Shown: positions 47,466 through 59,887 of the stretch, one piece after another
How the letters are laid out: every line of letters begins with the position of its first letter
Numbering within the stretch: position 1 is the first letter of the stretch
Source of the DNA: Zingiber officinale
Taxonomy: Eukaryota > Streptophyta > Magnoliopsida > Zingiberales > Zingiberaceae
DNA length: 64,000 bases
Direction of reading: 5' to 3'
Assembly (NCBI RefSeq): GCF_018446385.1
Contig: NC_056000.1
Span: 48,082,722-48,146,721 of the forward strand
Program-made: the position numbers and the translations under genes
The notes under the pieces: model-generated
Told to the model about the DNA's origin: nothing
The model's input: only the letters and a program-made list of their open reading frames with translations
The model's database searches: none

Positions 47466-48109
47466 CTTGCCTCCCCTACAAGTCTAGTCGAAGGAGGCGA
47501 TTAGTCCGACTGACTAGACCATCAGTTGCACCGAGCGGCGTCCATATGCAACTATCCTCCGCTCGGCCCCCATGTGGGCAGCTAAAACGCTAGTCAACGC
47601 CAACATTCCTCAGTATCTTTTCGAAGTTTTCGCCAATCTCCATCATTAAGAACGAGCACACGCTCATTAAATGTGTTCGAGTGGCTGAATGCCACGTGGC
47701 GATGCTGCCGTCATTGTACGGAGGCGGCGTGGTGTTCCGACGGGATCGAGGCAGTTTGAAATGGATGGCGCGATGCGTGCTTCGATTCTTGCGACCTGCA
47801 TCCGACGATGGAGGTCGCTCGGGCTCAACCCTATAAAGCCTTCGCTTTCTTCCTTCGCCGCATTTCTGCTTCCTCGTGCCCAGAAGCTTCCTTCGGCGTT
47901 CCAGCGCTCCGGCGGCTTCGATTCTCCTTTTTCCGACGATTCAGTGTTCTTCTCCGATCCCCATTCTTCTCTGTACGGTTCTTCTTCTTTCTTTCTTTGT
48001 TAGCCTCGTGTTTCTTGTCGTGTTTTCGTCCTCTGCGCACTGTTTCATCTATCATCTTCTTCCTTTTACCCTCTGCCTTTCGTCTTTTTTGGTTTCATCC
48101 GCTCGGACA

Positions 48110-51100
48110 ATGGCTAGCTCCTCCCAACCTCATGACCAAACCCTCGGCCCATGGTATACCACCATGGAGTCACGCTTCGATCAGCGCGACGCCGATATTC
48201 TGATAGATAATTTTGAAATCCCTTCCGACCTTGAAATTATCCTACCCTCACCTTCCGCTCAGCCACACAAACCGCCGCGTGGAGCCTTTTGTGTTTTCCG
48301 CGACCAATTCACAGCCGGTCTGCGACTTCCAATTCATCCTTTTATCATTGACGTTTGTAATTTTTTCGGCATTCCGCTCGAGAGCCTAGTTCCCAACACT
48401 CTCCGCCTTCTATGCGGCGTTGTCGTCCTATTCAAAATCCACAACATTCCCCTCCGACCGGAGGTATTCTACTATTTCTACTACCCTAAACAGTCCGAGC
48501 TGGGCACTTACATGTTCCAGGCTCGGCCCGGTTTAGTTTTCTTCAATAAACTACCTTCTTCCAATAAGAATTGGAAAGAATTCTACTTTTATATTCGCCT
48601 TCCCGAGTGGGCCCCCTTCCGAACCCAATGGCAGGTCGGACCGCCAATATCCCCAGAGCTTAAAAGGTTCAAGACCCGGCCGGAATATCTTCACGCCGCC
48701 AACATACTAGCCGGTCTGAAGTTTGATATCACTAAGTTCCTGCCTGAAGGGGTCATGTACATATTCGGCCTGAGTACGATCAGGACCCCCCTTCCGAGCG
48801 GCTTCGGTAAGAATCTAGCTTGGTACATTTGCCTTGATTGCTAACTGATTTTCTGTTTTTTCCTTTGCAGCGAACACTGTCATGGAGTCTGTGATGGTCG
48901 GCATTCTGAAAAGAAAGGCGGCGGCGCTCGAGGCGGCGGCGCTCGAGGCCGCGGCTGCCAAAGAGATGGAGACGCTTGGCATTGAGCCGGTCGACTCACA
49001 TGAAGGGAAAAGCGGGACTCAACAGGAGTCGGCTGCTCAACCCTCTCTTCCGGAGCCGGCGGTGGGAGCAACTGTTAGCCAAGAGCCTTCCGTTCGGGAG
49101 GAAGGCTCCGCTCAGGAAGAAGAGCGACCTCTCCGACAAAAGAGGCGCTGAGTGGAGACTCCCCTTCGATCGACCACGTCGGCGGTCCAGTCGTCCGAAC
49201 GGGCCACCGCAGCTGCTCGCGGCAAAGCTCCAGAGGTCGAGGCGATTTCGTCCGATCGGACCCCATCCCATCTGGGTGCGTCTGCAGACCCTCTCGAGGC
49301 CATTCCGGTCAGCGCCCTTCCGCCCGCTCCTCGCGGAGTCCAACGTTCGACAATCTTGTCCTAGTTTTCTGCGCCGGCCTCCGATCCTTCCCCGGCCTCC
49401 GCTCAGACGACTCCCGGTCGGCGCCGTACTGTCAGGGTCTCACTTCACCTCCCTGTTGGTTGCTACTCGGAAAACCTAGAGGTTCCACTGTACAAAAATT
49501 TTGTACAAAGATCTGAATCTTTTCCTAGCTACCATGTGTTCTTTTAAATTAAATTTTGGATCGCCTGCGAAACTTAACACGTTTGATCCAAAACTTAATC
49601 TATTTGTTCTTTTAGGTTTTGACTTGGATCTCCTGCGGAACTTAACACGTTCGACCCAAGTCACCTTAAGTTATTAATTCCATTAAATATTAATTTCCAT
49701 AATTGGTTCCCAGTACTGACGTGGCGAGGCACATGGCCTTCTTGGATATGGGAGCAACCACCACCGACTAGATAAAACCTTTTATAGAAAGCTAATATTT
49801 AATTTCCTAAAATAACTTTAGGTTAACCGAAAAGAACAATCAAATCACAAGGAAAAGAAAAAACAAAAAAAACACAACATCGAAAAACATATTCGAAATC
49901 CTAGAATCGTAAGCCTCTTGTATTTGGTATTATTTCCAAAAATAACTAGTATGATGCGGAAAGAAAAATTACTAGTTATACCTTTTAGAAAGACCTCTTG
50001 ATCTTCTACCGTATTCCTCTTCTAACCTCGGACGTTGTGTGGGCAACGATCTTCCGAGATGAGAAACCACCAACCACCTTCTTCTCCTCCTAGCTAGGTT
50101 CGGCCACAACAAGGAAGCTTTACCAAGGATGAAGAACAAAACACCAACCAAGCTCCAAGAGATGCAAGCTTTCTCTCCTTCTTCTTCTTCTTCTTCTTCA
50201 AGTAGTATCCGGCCACCGCAAGAGCTCCAAGGGAGATGAAGGATTCGGCCACCACAAGAGGAAGAGAGGGAGAGGATGATGGCAGGCCACAACACTAAGG
50301 AGAAGAGGAAGAGAACAATAGAACTTGTAACCCATGAAGGCACCTCTACCCCTTCTTTTATATTCCTTGGCTTTGGCAAATAAGGAAATTTATTTATAAT
50401 AAAATTTCCTTAACTTTCTTTGACAACAATTAATTAAGAAAAATTAAATAAATTTTCCTAATTAATTGTATGTGGCCGGCCACCTCATGTAGAGCAAATA
50501 GGATAATTTTAATCAACAATTAAAACTTCCTTATTTGTCTTTGGAAATTTTAAAAAATAAAATTCCTTTTAAAATCCCTTCATGGTTGATAAAAAGAAAT
50601 TTCTATAATTTTAATTTTCAACATGTGAATAATTTTCCAAAGAGAAAAAATAAAATATCTTTCCAATCTACAAATAAGGAAAGAGATCTAATCTCTTTCT
50701 TTTAATCTTTTGTAGATCTTTTAAAGAGAGATATTTTAATTTTAATTCTATGTAATAAATTATATCTTCCACATAATAAAAATTAAAATTCTTTTTAATT
50801 TAATGGGGGTCGGCCACCTAAGCTTGGGTTCAACTGAACCAAGGCTTGGCCGGCCCTAGCTTGAACCGCAAGCTAGCTTGGCCGGCCCCCTTCTCATGGG
50901 TATGAAGGTGGGTATAGGTGGGTACAGTACTCTATAAATAAGAGGCTACGATAAGGACCGAGAGGAGGAATTGGTTTTGGTCTCCCGATAAAATTAAACA
51001 TCCCGTGTTCGCCCCGAACACACAACTTAATTTTATCAATAATAATTCATTCCACTAGAGAACTATTATTGAACTACCGCACCAATCCCAAATTACATTT

Positions 51101-52757
51101 TTGGGCTCCTTCTTATTATGAGTGTATTAGTCTCCCTGTGTTTAAGATGTCGAATGTCCACTAATTAAGTGAGTTACTGACAACTCATTTAATCAATATC
51201 TTAATCCAAGAATAGTACCACTCAACCTTATCGTCATGTCGGACTAAGTCCACCTGCAGGGTTTAACATGACAATCTTTATGAGCTCATCTTGAGGACAT
51301 TATCAACCTAGATTACTAGGACACAGTTTCCTTCTATAATCAACAACACACACTATAAGTAATATCATTTCCCAACTTATCGAGCTTATTGATTCATCGA
51401 ACTAAATCTCACCCATTGATAAATTAAAGAAATAAATATCAAATATATGTGCTTGTTATTATATTAGGATTAAGAGCACACACTTCCATAATAACTGAGG
51501 TATTTGTTCCTTTATAAAGTCAGTATAAAAGAAACGACCTCAAATGGTCCTACTCAATACACTCTAAGTGTACTAGTGTAATTATATAGTCAAGATAAAC
51601 TAATTCCTAATTACACTATGACCTTCCAATGGTTTGTTCCTTTCCATTTTGGTCATGAGCTACTGTTTATAATTTATAAGGTATTGATAACATCATCTTC
51701 TGTATGTGACACAACATACTATGTTATCTACAATATAAATTAATTGAACAACTACAACAAATGTAGATGATTTGACCAAATGTGATTCTTTATTCGAAAT
51801 AAATGTTTACAAAAGCTTAGGCTTTCAGTATACACTCTAACACTCCCAACCGAAGAACTGATGCTCGAGGCCGATCGACCAACCGCGCCCGAGCACACGA
51901 TCACCTTGAAGGGGCCCCTAGCCGAAATGTGGGCCGACGCTCGAGCCCGCGTCGCTATGATTCTGCTGAGGAACCTGGCCAATAGCCACATGCAGTAGGC
52001 CACCGGGGTAAGTGCATTTTCTTCCGAAGTTTTTTATGCATTCTTTCCGATCGGCTATTAATGAATTTGTTAATTGCAGAGATGGGTAGAGGAGATTGCT
52101 GTCTCCAATCGTCTAGCGATGGTAGACGAAGAATTGAGAAGGCTGAAAGCTCCGGACGGCCCGTCCGGCTCCCAAGGCCCTTCCTACGCCGAGCTACAGA
52201 AAGAGCACAAAAAGGCCCAAGACTTGCTGGCAGCCGAGCAGAAGAAGACGACCGAGCAAGCTCACACTCTGGCTGAACTCGATCGCCAGAACAAATCACT
52301 GGATCGCAAAATAAGCCTGGCCACCGAGCGGAAGAAAACGGCTATCTTCGATTTAGAGAAAAAGAACGTCGAGGCCCGGGGCCTGGAGCAAAAAGTTAAA
52401 GAGCTGATGGACCAGCTGGCCGGCGAGAAGGTGGCCCGATCGGACGAGGTTAAGAAGCTTGAGGCTGCCTTGCAAGAACACCAGGCCGCCGCCGATGCCT
52501 CCCGAGCGGCCTTCAAAGAATACCAGGAGGCTGAGCCTGGTCGGGTCGCCGCCCTCAGGCAGAATTACATCCGTTCAGCCGAATTTTCGGAGAAGGTTTG
52601 CGAACGGATGTACACTGCTTTTGATCTTGCTATGACAGCTACCACAGATTACCTGAAGTCCAAGGGTCATCTTCCCAACTCTGTCCTCATCCCGGCCCAG
52701 GACCAAGCGGCGCTGCTCAACAACATCCCGAAGGACCTTTACGATTATCTAGAATAG
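48110..52757 (+). pseudogene. antisense ORF of the Tat element (putative gypsy-type transposon protein)
   Basis: This reads opposite to gag-pol. Exon 1 (48110-48806) encodes a domain like the Pfam family 'putative gypsy type transposon' (region around FFGIPLESLVPNTLRLL and RLPEWAPFRTQW). A short intron 48807-48870 (G|GTAAGAA ... TTTGCAG) joins an Ala/Glu-rich exon 2. Exon 2 is cut by a solo LTR at 49454-51842 and continues at 51848. After an intron of about 72 bp, the last exon (52080-52757) encodes a long coiled coil (Glu/Lys/Gln-rich, about 130 residues) and ends in TAG. Stops at 49149, 49362 and about 51997 break it. Its role in Tat elements is not established. Conserved introns and domain structure suggest it was once a protein gene. 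Confidence 0.7.
49454..51842. mobile_element. solo LTR-like element, copy 3 (2389 bp)
   Basis: TGTTGGTTGCTACTCGG ... ATACACTCTAACA (one changed base at the end) with a perfect 5-bp duplication CTCCC (49449-49453 and 51843-51847). It is inserted in the antisense ORF of the Gypsy element, the third level of nesting. It has a longer CTT run near 50180-50205 than the other copies. Confidence 0.9.
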
Positions 52758-53099
52758 AAGTTTATATGTAATTCGGCTGCTCAGCCAAAAACTATCTTTT
52801 CTTTTTTTTTGTAATTCGGCCGTTCAGCCTTAGTTTATCTAATGATGTGTCATCCTTTTGCTTGCTTTTTTCCTTTGTTAGTCAATACGCGCGATGTCCG
52901 CTCGGCTCCCCAACTTCCGTTCCTGTTCCCTCACCTTCCCTCGTTATTCGCTTTTCATCCCACTTCCCTTGTGTTCGAAAGGGATTTTTTATGAAGTATT
53001 TTGCATATCTAGTCCGCTAGGCTGAAAATATCATGTTTCCCGAATGGGATTTTCGCTAGATGTTCACGAAGTACCTTTGGTTATCTAGTCGTTTGGCGA

Positions 53100-53830
53100 A
53101 GCGGCGCACAAGTCGACCTCTTTACTGTCTTCTAACGTCGGAGCTCGACGGTCTTCCTGCCGGGGGGTTTATAGTCGCCGGTGCGACTCTCGATTTTTAA
53201 CATCGGAGCTCGACGGTCTTCCGGCCGGGGGGTTTATAGTCGCCGGCGCGACTCTCGATTTTTAACGTCGGAGCTCGACGGTCTTCCGTCCGGTAGGTTT
53301 ATAGTCGCCGGCGCGACTCTCGATATTCGCCGGACCGACTCTAGAGTTTAACATCGCCGCTCACGGTCCTCAAGCCGCTGTGACGTACAATTGAATCAGA
53401 TGGAAGGTATATTCTTCACCGAGCCGATGACTACGGGATTTATAGGGTTCGACTTTCGGTTGCCCTGACTCGCCGGGGTTTATAGTCGCCGACTCGATTC
53501 TCGATTTTTAACGCGGTCTTCCGGCCGAGGGTTTATAGTCGCCGCGACTCTCGATATTTAACGCCGGGCTCGGCTCTTCCGTCCGAGGGTTTATAATCGC
53601 GTGCTCGACTTCGATATTTAACCTGAGCTCAATGGTCTTCCGTTTATAGTCGCCGCGAGACTCTCGATATTTAACGCCGAGTTAGACGGTCTTCCCACCG
53701 AGGGTTTATAGTCGCCACGACTCGATATTTAACGTCGGAGCTCGACGGTCTTCCGGCCGGAGGGTTTATAGTCGCCGGCGCGACTCTCGATATTTAACGT
53801 CGGAGCTCGACGGTCTTTAAGGCTAATTTC
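53100..53830. repeat. tandem repeat in the Gypsy element, unit about 64 bp
   Basis: Units built on CGGAGCTCGACGGTCTTCCG and GGTTTATAGTCGCCGGCGCG then ACTCTCGATATTTAACGT recur about ten times. The first three and the last two are well preserved; the middle ones are shortened or scrambled. It lies between the integrase end and the antisense ORF. No ORF crosses it. Confidence 0.85.
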
Positions 53831-53943
53831 AACACTGCCGTTCGACGAAGATTGCCAAACGCGTTTCTTATCAATTTGCTTCCTGCATTAAAAGAACACA
53901 AGCTACCAAGAGATATACAAAATGAATTGCATCAACGCACCTA

Positions 53944-55452
53944 TCACCCAGCTCGGTACGGCTGGAGATGATTTGCGCTCCATGGTCGATCCAGCCGCCG
54001 TCCGTCTTCATCTTCCAAATAATAAGCACCCGAGCGGAGATTTTCGATGACTTTGAAGGGACCCGCCCAAGGAGCCTCCAGCTTGCCAACGTCCCCGACC
54101 GGGTTTACTTTCTTCCACACTAGGTCGCCGACCTGGAACGCTCTGGGGATCATGCGCCGGTTGTAATTCTGCTTCATCCTCTGCCGGTACGCCATCAGCC
54201 GGACGGACACTTTGGCTCGCTCTTCATCGATCAAGTCCAACTCCATGTTCCTCCGCTCGGCGTTATTATCATCATAATTCTGGATCCGGACGGACTCGAC
54301 GCCGACTTCAACCGGGATAACCGCATCGCCGCCGTACACTAAATGGAACGACATGACGTCCGTTCCCTCCTTTGGGGTCGTGCGGATAGCCCATAAGACG
54401 CTTGACAGCTCGTCCACCCAACTTCCTTCTATGTGGTCAAGTCGGGCTCGAAGAATTCTGAGTATTTCTCTGTTGGTTACTTCCGCTTGACCGTTACTTT
54501 GGGGATACGCCACGGAAGTGAAGTGTTGTTCAATGCCATAACTTTTGCACCATTCTTCGAGCTGCTTCCCGACGAACTGTCGTCCGTTATCATATATAAG
54601 CCGGCGAGGAATGCCGAACCGGCAGATTATATGCTGCCAGATAAACTTTTTAACCATTTGCTCGGTGATCTTCGCCAGAGGCTCGGCCTCAACCCATTTG
54701 GAAAAGTAGTCGACCGCCACCAGTAGAAACTTCCGCTGACCGGTCGCCATAGGGAACAGACCCACGATATCCATTCCCCACTGATCGAACGGACAGGAGA
54801 CTGTAGATGCCTTCATCTCCTCCGCCGGTCGGTGGGAGACGTTGTGGTACTTCTGACAAGAGAGACACGTCGCTACGGTCCGAGCGGCGTCTGCTTGTAG
54901 GGTTGGCCAGAAATATCCGGCCAGCAAGATCTTCCTGGCCAGCGATCGTCCGCCCGGATGTCCTCCGCACGATCCTTGGTGCACTTCCTGGAGGATGTAC
55001 TCCGTGTCTTCCGAGCTCACACACTTCAAAAGTGGGCGGGAGAAAGCCTTCTTGTAGAGTTGGTCTCCCACGAGTGTGAACTGACCGGCTCTCCTCCTCA
55101 ATAGCTGGGCTTCCTCCCGATCTGAAGGTGTAGCACCCGAGCGGAGAAACTCCATGATGGCTGTCCTCCAATCACTCGGAAACTCGAGGCCCTCCATCCA
55201 ATCGATATGCGCCACCAAGGATACTTGTTCAATTGGTTGTTGTATGACGACCGGTGATATTGAACTTGTAAGTTTGGCTAACTCATCTGCAGTCTGGTTC
55301 TCCGCTCGGGGTATCTTCTGGATAGTGACCTCTCTGAAGTTGGCCTTGAGCTTTTCGAAGGCTTCAGCGTAGAGCTTGAGCCGAGCGTTGTTAATCTCAA
55401 AAGTGCCCGAGAGTTGCTGGGCGGCTAACTGAGAGTCCGAATGGATCGTCAC
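53944..55452 (-). CDS. Gypsy pol, C-terminal part: end of RNase H and integrase
   Basis: An open frame of 502 aa. It begins inside the second RNase H-like domain (HSDSQLAAQQLSG) and continues into the integrase: a zinc-binding region ending in a C-x2-C pair (CLSCQK), then the catalytic Asp in WGMDIVG, Asp in IYDNG and Glu in NGQAE with 35 residues between the last two, then a GPY/F-type C-terminal region (APWAGPFKV). Integrase inserts element cDNA into the genome. It is joined to the upstream pol part by a one-base deletion near 55464. Second Asp context IYDN is a small change from the usual ITDN. Confidence 0.85.
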   Translation of the reverse strand: MTIHSDSQLAAQQLSGTFEINNARLKLYAEAFEKLKANFREVTIQKIPRAENQTADELAKLTSSISPVVIQQPIEQVSLVAHIDWMEGLEFPSDWRTAIMEFLRSGATPSDREEAQLLRRRAGQFTLVGDQLYKKAFSRPLLKCVSSEDTEYILQEVHQGSCGGHPGGRSLARKILLAGYFWPTLQADAARTVATCLSCQKYHNVSHRPAEEMKASTVSCPFDQWGMDIVGLFPMATGQRKFLLVAVDYFSKWVEAEPLAKITEQMVKKFIWQHIICRFGIPRRLIYDNGRQFVGKQLEEWCKSYGIEQHFTSVAYPQSNGQAEVTNREILRILRARLDHIEGSWVDELSSVLWAIRTTPKEGTDVMSFHLVYGGDAVIPVEVGVESVRIQNYDDNNAERRNMELDLIDEERAKVSVRLMAYRQRMKQNYNRRMIPRAFQVGDLVWKKVNPVGDVGKLEAPWAGPFKVIENLRSGAYYLEDEDGRRLDRPWSANHLQPYRAG

Positions 55453-55463
55453 CCGATCGGCTC

Positions 55464-57851
55464 CTACGTGCGGGCTGCCTGTAAGCCGGCTATGAGAGCT
55501 TCATACTCCGCTTCGTTGTTTGTGGCTATGTATTCCAGCCGGACGGATAGATGCATCCATTCTTCTTGTGGAGAGAGCAATAGCATCCCAATTCCACTTC
55601 CGAGCCGAGTGGACGACCCATCCACAAAAAATTTCCACATGGCTTCGGGCTCAGGCTTTTGTACCTCGGTAACAAAATCTACCAAGGACTGCGCCTTTAT
55701 CGCCGACCGGGGTTGATACTGAATATCAAACTCACTCAACTCCGTTGTCCACTTGATGAGCGGTCCGGACGCTTCTGGGTTCAGCAGCACTCTCCCCAAT
55801 GGGTTATTCGTCCGGACGATGATTGTATGTGCTAGGAAATAAGGACGAAGTCTCCGAGCGGCTAGGACCAAAGCAAAAGCCAGCTTCTCGAGTCCGGTGT
55901 AGCGAGATTCAGCATCTTTTAAAATATGGCTTAAGAAATACACGGGTTCTTCTCCGCTCACCCTCACTAATGCCGAGCCTACTGCTTGTTCGGTTGAAGA
56001 TAAATAGATACAGAGCGGCTCACCTACAGATGACTTGGTTAGCACGGGCAAAGAGTTCATATATGTCTTCAGTTCTTCAAACTCCCGATCGCATTCTTCG
56101 TCCCAATGGAACTTAGTAGCTTTGCGCAGGATCTTGAAAAAAGGGAGGCTTCGGTCGACAGTCTTGGAGATGAATCTGGACAACGCTGTTATCCGACCGG
56201 TCAGGTGCTGTACTTCCCTTAGATTTCTTGGGGGTGGCATATCTTGCAGCGCTTTGACCTTGTTGGGATTTGCTTCTATGTCCCGCTCGGTCACTATATA
56301 GCCCAAAAAACGCCCTCCTTTCGCTCCGAACAGACATTTATGAGGGTTCAGCTTAACTCCATACTTCCTCAGTGTTCGGAAAGTCTCCTCCATGTCTTTA
56401 AAGAGATCGGCCGCTCGGACGGATTTGATGAGAATATCATCCACGTACACTTCCAAATTTCGTCCGATCTGCTCCTTGAATACTTTATTCATCAAGCGCT
56501 GGTAAGTTGCTCCTGCGTTCTTCAATCTGAACGGCATTACATTGTAACAGTAAGTGCCGTCGGCTGTGACGAAGCTAACCTTTTCTTGATCTTCTCTAGC
56601 GAGCGACACCTGATGATAGCCCTGATAGGCATCTAGCATGCATATTAGCTCGCACCCGGCTGTGGAGTCCACCAGTTAATCCATCCGAGGCAGAGGGTAG
56701 AAATCTTTTGGACATGCTTTGTTGAGATCTCGGAAATCAATACAAACCCTCCACTTGTTGCCCGGCTTGGAGACTAGCACCACGTTCGCCAACCAGCTGG
56801 GAAATTGCACTTCACGTATGTGGCCGGCCTCCAGGAGCTTCTCGATCTCCGCTCGGATTATGGCGTTCTGTTCGGTGCTGAAGTCCCTCTTCCTTTGCTT
56901 CACCGGCCGAGTGTCCGGTCGGACGTGAAGTTCATGTTGTGCGATACTTGGCGAAATCCCGGGCAGCTCATGCGTCGACCATGCGAAGACGTCGCAGTTT
57001 CTCTGGAGGCATTTGATCACCTCCTCTTTCTGACTTGCCTCCAGATCGGCAGCAATGAATGTGGTGGCCTCCGATCGGGTCGGGTGGATCTGCACCTCCT
57101 CCTTTTCTTTATAAACCAAAGAGGGAGGTTTTTCGATTATGGTATTTACCTCGATCCGTGGCGTCTTCCGAGCGGAATTAGCTTCGGCTCGGACCATCTC
57201 GACGTAGCATCGCCGAGCCGCCAGTTGGTCTCCCCGTACTTCTCCAACTTTGTCTTTGACCGGGAACTTGATTTTCTGGTAGAAGGTGGAGACGACCGCT
57301 CGGAACTCACTGAGCGCTGGTCGCCCCAGGATGACGTTATATGCTGAGGGAGAGTCAACCATGACGAAGTTTGTCGTCTGCGTCCTTCTGAGCGGCTCTT
57401 CTCCCAGCGAAATAGCCAGTCGGACTTGTCCGACCGGCAGAACTTCATTGCCCGTGAACCCGTAGAGGGGGGTTGTCATGGGCAGCAGCTCAGCTCGATC
57501 AATTTGCAGTTGATCGAAAGCCTTCTTGAAGATGATGTTGACCGAGCTGCCTGTATCAACGAAAATGCGGTGAATAGTATAATTAGCTATTACCGCTTTG
57601 ATGAGGAGGGCGTCATCATGTGGCACTTCGACTCCCTCCAAGTCCCTGGGCCCGAAGCTGATTTCGGGCCCGCTCGCCCGTTCTTGGCTACAGCCGACCG
57701 CATGAATCTGGAGCTGCCTAATACTCGCCTTCCTTGCTCTGTTGGAATCACCTCCGGTCGGCCCGCCAGCGATGATGTTAATTTGGCCGCGGGACGTGTT
57801 GCTTCTATTTTCTTCTTCCCGAGCAGACGGCCTAGGTCGTTCCTTAGACAC
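55464..57851 (-). pseudogene. Gypsy pol: protease, reverse transcriptase, RNase H
   Basis: The frame from 57851 holds an aspartic protease (VDTG at residues 98-101) and the start of RT, and stops at a TAA (56678-56676). The same frame continues from 56672 through the RT palm with YVDD, the RNase H region, and a second RNase H-like domain beginning WKFFVDGSS. Only one stop interrupts it; a CAA-to-TAA change would explain it. The dual RNase H arrangement is typical of Tat elements. These enzymes mature the polyprotein and copy RNA to DNA. The frame then breaks near 55464 before integrase. Confidence 0.85.
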
Positions 57852-57923
57852 CCGGGGATTGTTCTCGTGCCTCTGAGGGTGATACCGCTCGGGAGACTGG
57901 CGTCGATCGGCTTCACGGTGTTG

Positions 57924-59086
57924 CTATCGCCTGTCGGACGATGGCGATCGACGGTGGCCACCCCAGGCCCCGGGGTGGGTGATCAGGGGAAGGCTCCGGC
58001 AATCTCTTGTATTATGCGTGTCTGTCCGGTGGAATGAGCAAAACATTGGGGTCCATACCTTCTTTTTAGGTTTGGGCCGCTCGACAGATACTTCTTGAAT
58101 GGCGTGGGATCTTGCATGTTGCTGGGGGCGGGCTACTTCAGCTCGCGGTCCTCTGGGCGGCTGATGAGCAGTGTGCGGCTTCCGCTCGGCAGGGGGTGGA
58201 CGCTTGGTTGGAGCTTCCTTCCTTCGGGCCGCCTGGGCTTCCTCCACATTGATGTATTCATTAGCCCGGTGTAACATATGATCGTAGTCTCGGGGCGACT
58301 TTCGAATAAGTGAACGGAAGAAGTCACCGTCCACGAGGCCCTGTGTAAACGCATTCATCATCGTTTCTGAGGTGGCCGTTGGAATATCCATGGCCACTCG
58401 GTTGAACCGTTGGATATAAGCTCTGAGCGGCTCCCTGGGCTCTTGCTTGATGGCAATAGGCTGACGCTAGTCTTCTGATAACGCCGACTGCTTGCAAAAT
58501 GGTGGAGGAAGGCTGTGCGGAAGTCCTTGAAACTTGTGATGGATCCGTCCGGCAGCCTCCGAAACCACCGTTGCGCCGATCCCGAGAGAGTGGTAAGGAA
58601 TACCCGGCACTTTACTCCATCTGTGTATTGATGTAGGGTAGCTGTGTTGTCGAACTTTCCCAGATGATCGTCCGGGTCGGTGGTTCCGTTGTATTCACCG
58701 ATCGCCGGGGGCACATAGTGCTTTGGCAGAGGGTCCCGGAGGATGGCCTCTAAAAATTACCGGTTGATCCGCTCGGGGGAAGCGTCCGGTCGGGGAGCCT
58801 TGCCTTTTGTGTTGTCTCGTACGGGCGCCTCGTCAGATGAAGATCCTCGATCACGGTGAACTGTTGTGACTTCAGGAGGCGTACGGAATAGGGCCCGATG
58901 AAATGGAACCGTGGCGGGCTGTGCTTCCGCTCGGCCTCCTGACGCGGATGTCGCTTGTTGCTCCATCCGCTCGGCTTGCACTTTCTGCTTCTGTTGTTCC
59001 ACGAGTTTAGCTGCTCTTGCCTCGATTAGAGAGTCGAGCTCCTCTTGGGAGAGCATCACGGTGTGTGGTCGTCCAGCTTCATCCAT
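57924..59086 (-). pseudogene. Gypsy gag (one stop, frameshift)
   Basis: The likely start is the Met at 59086 (MDEAGRPHTVMLSQEELDSL), 46 bp from the 5' LTR. A charged helical region with Glu/Gln/Lys is followed by a TAA at 58759-58757. The frame then stays open through the retrotransposon gag core (YNGTTDPDDHLGKF ... RWFRRLPDGSI). A frameshift near 58450 moves to the frame 58397-57924, which has the rest of the core (YDHMLHRANEYI) and a zinc-binding C-x2-H-x4-H-x4-C motif. Gag forms the particle around element RNA. Another frame change separates it from pol. Confidence 0.8.
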
Positions 59087-59112
59087 CTTTCCCGCTCGGA
59101 TGCAGGTGTTTT

Positions 59113-59128
59113 CCCACAGACGGCGCCA
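59113..59128 (-). other. primer-binding site of the Gypsy element
   Basis: TGGCGCCGTCTGTGGG on the minus strand, 3 bases inside the 5' LTR. The first nine bases fit the 3' end of tRNA-Asp; the rest fits less well, so the tRNA is uncertain. Confidence 0.6.
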
Positions 59129-59131
59129 AAT

Positions 59132-59887
59132 TAATCCTGTCCGAACACTGAATCGATAGACGCTGGGCATGTGGCGCTCTCCGAACTGATGACGTGGATC
59201 TCTGACCGGCCGTATGGAGCTCCGGCGATCCTGCAAAGAAGTTGGGCCGGGAAGGGGTTCCCGGTGACGACCCTCCGACGCCCAAGTCAGGCAAGAGGAA
59301 ACTAAGGAAGTGGCTTCGAAGATCCAAGATTGCGTACCTCCGGCGAAGTGTAAGGACCCTTATATAGAGCTGTGAAGAAGCTTATGCACACATATCGAGG
59401 CGAATACGTGTACTCTTACCATACATCGGTATGAGCTTGTCAGAGGAGCTTGCCTGACACCATACTGCTACAGTCCGAGCACTTCTTCGATGGGACAGTA
59501 GACACTTCCGTCATAGGCTTTTGCGTATGGGTTAGCCGTCGAACACTCTTGTTGTCAGAAAATGTCCCCCGATGTTTCCCTTGTCCTTTTGTCTCTTCTG
59601 TTCCCGTGCCGAGCATTTGATCCGCTCGGGAAATTTCCAGTCGTGTGCTCGGATGAAACTGTTCACAGCATTGCTGCTTTATGCCTCGGTCGAGCGGGCT
59701 ACCCGCTCGACCCGGCGACCCTGTTCACCATGAGCGTCGGAGACCCGACTTCCCGTCGGGTTGTCTTTGCTTCCGCTTAGTCCCCGTTCGGCCAGTCAGC
59801 CCCCCATTTCCCGGTCGGCCGTTTGACTTTTTGACCTCCACGTGGCATTGACTTTCCTCAAAGGGGGTCTCCCGTTCTTTCCGCCGG

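Noticed and set aside
57146..57448. Extra ORFs on both strands across the Gypsy gag-pol
   Set aside because: Overlap the protease/RT frame with its motifs and show none of their own.
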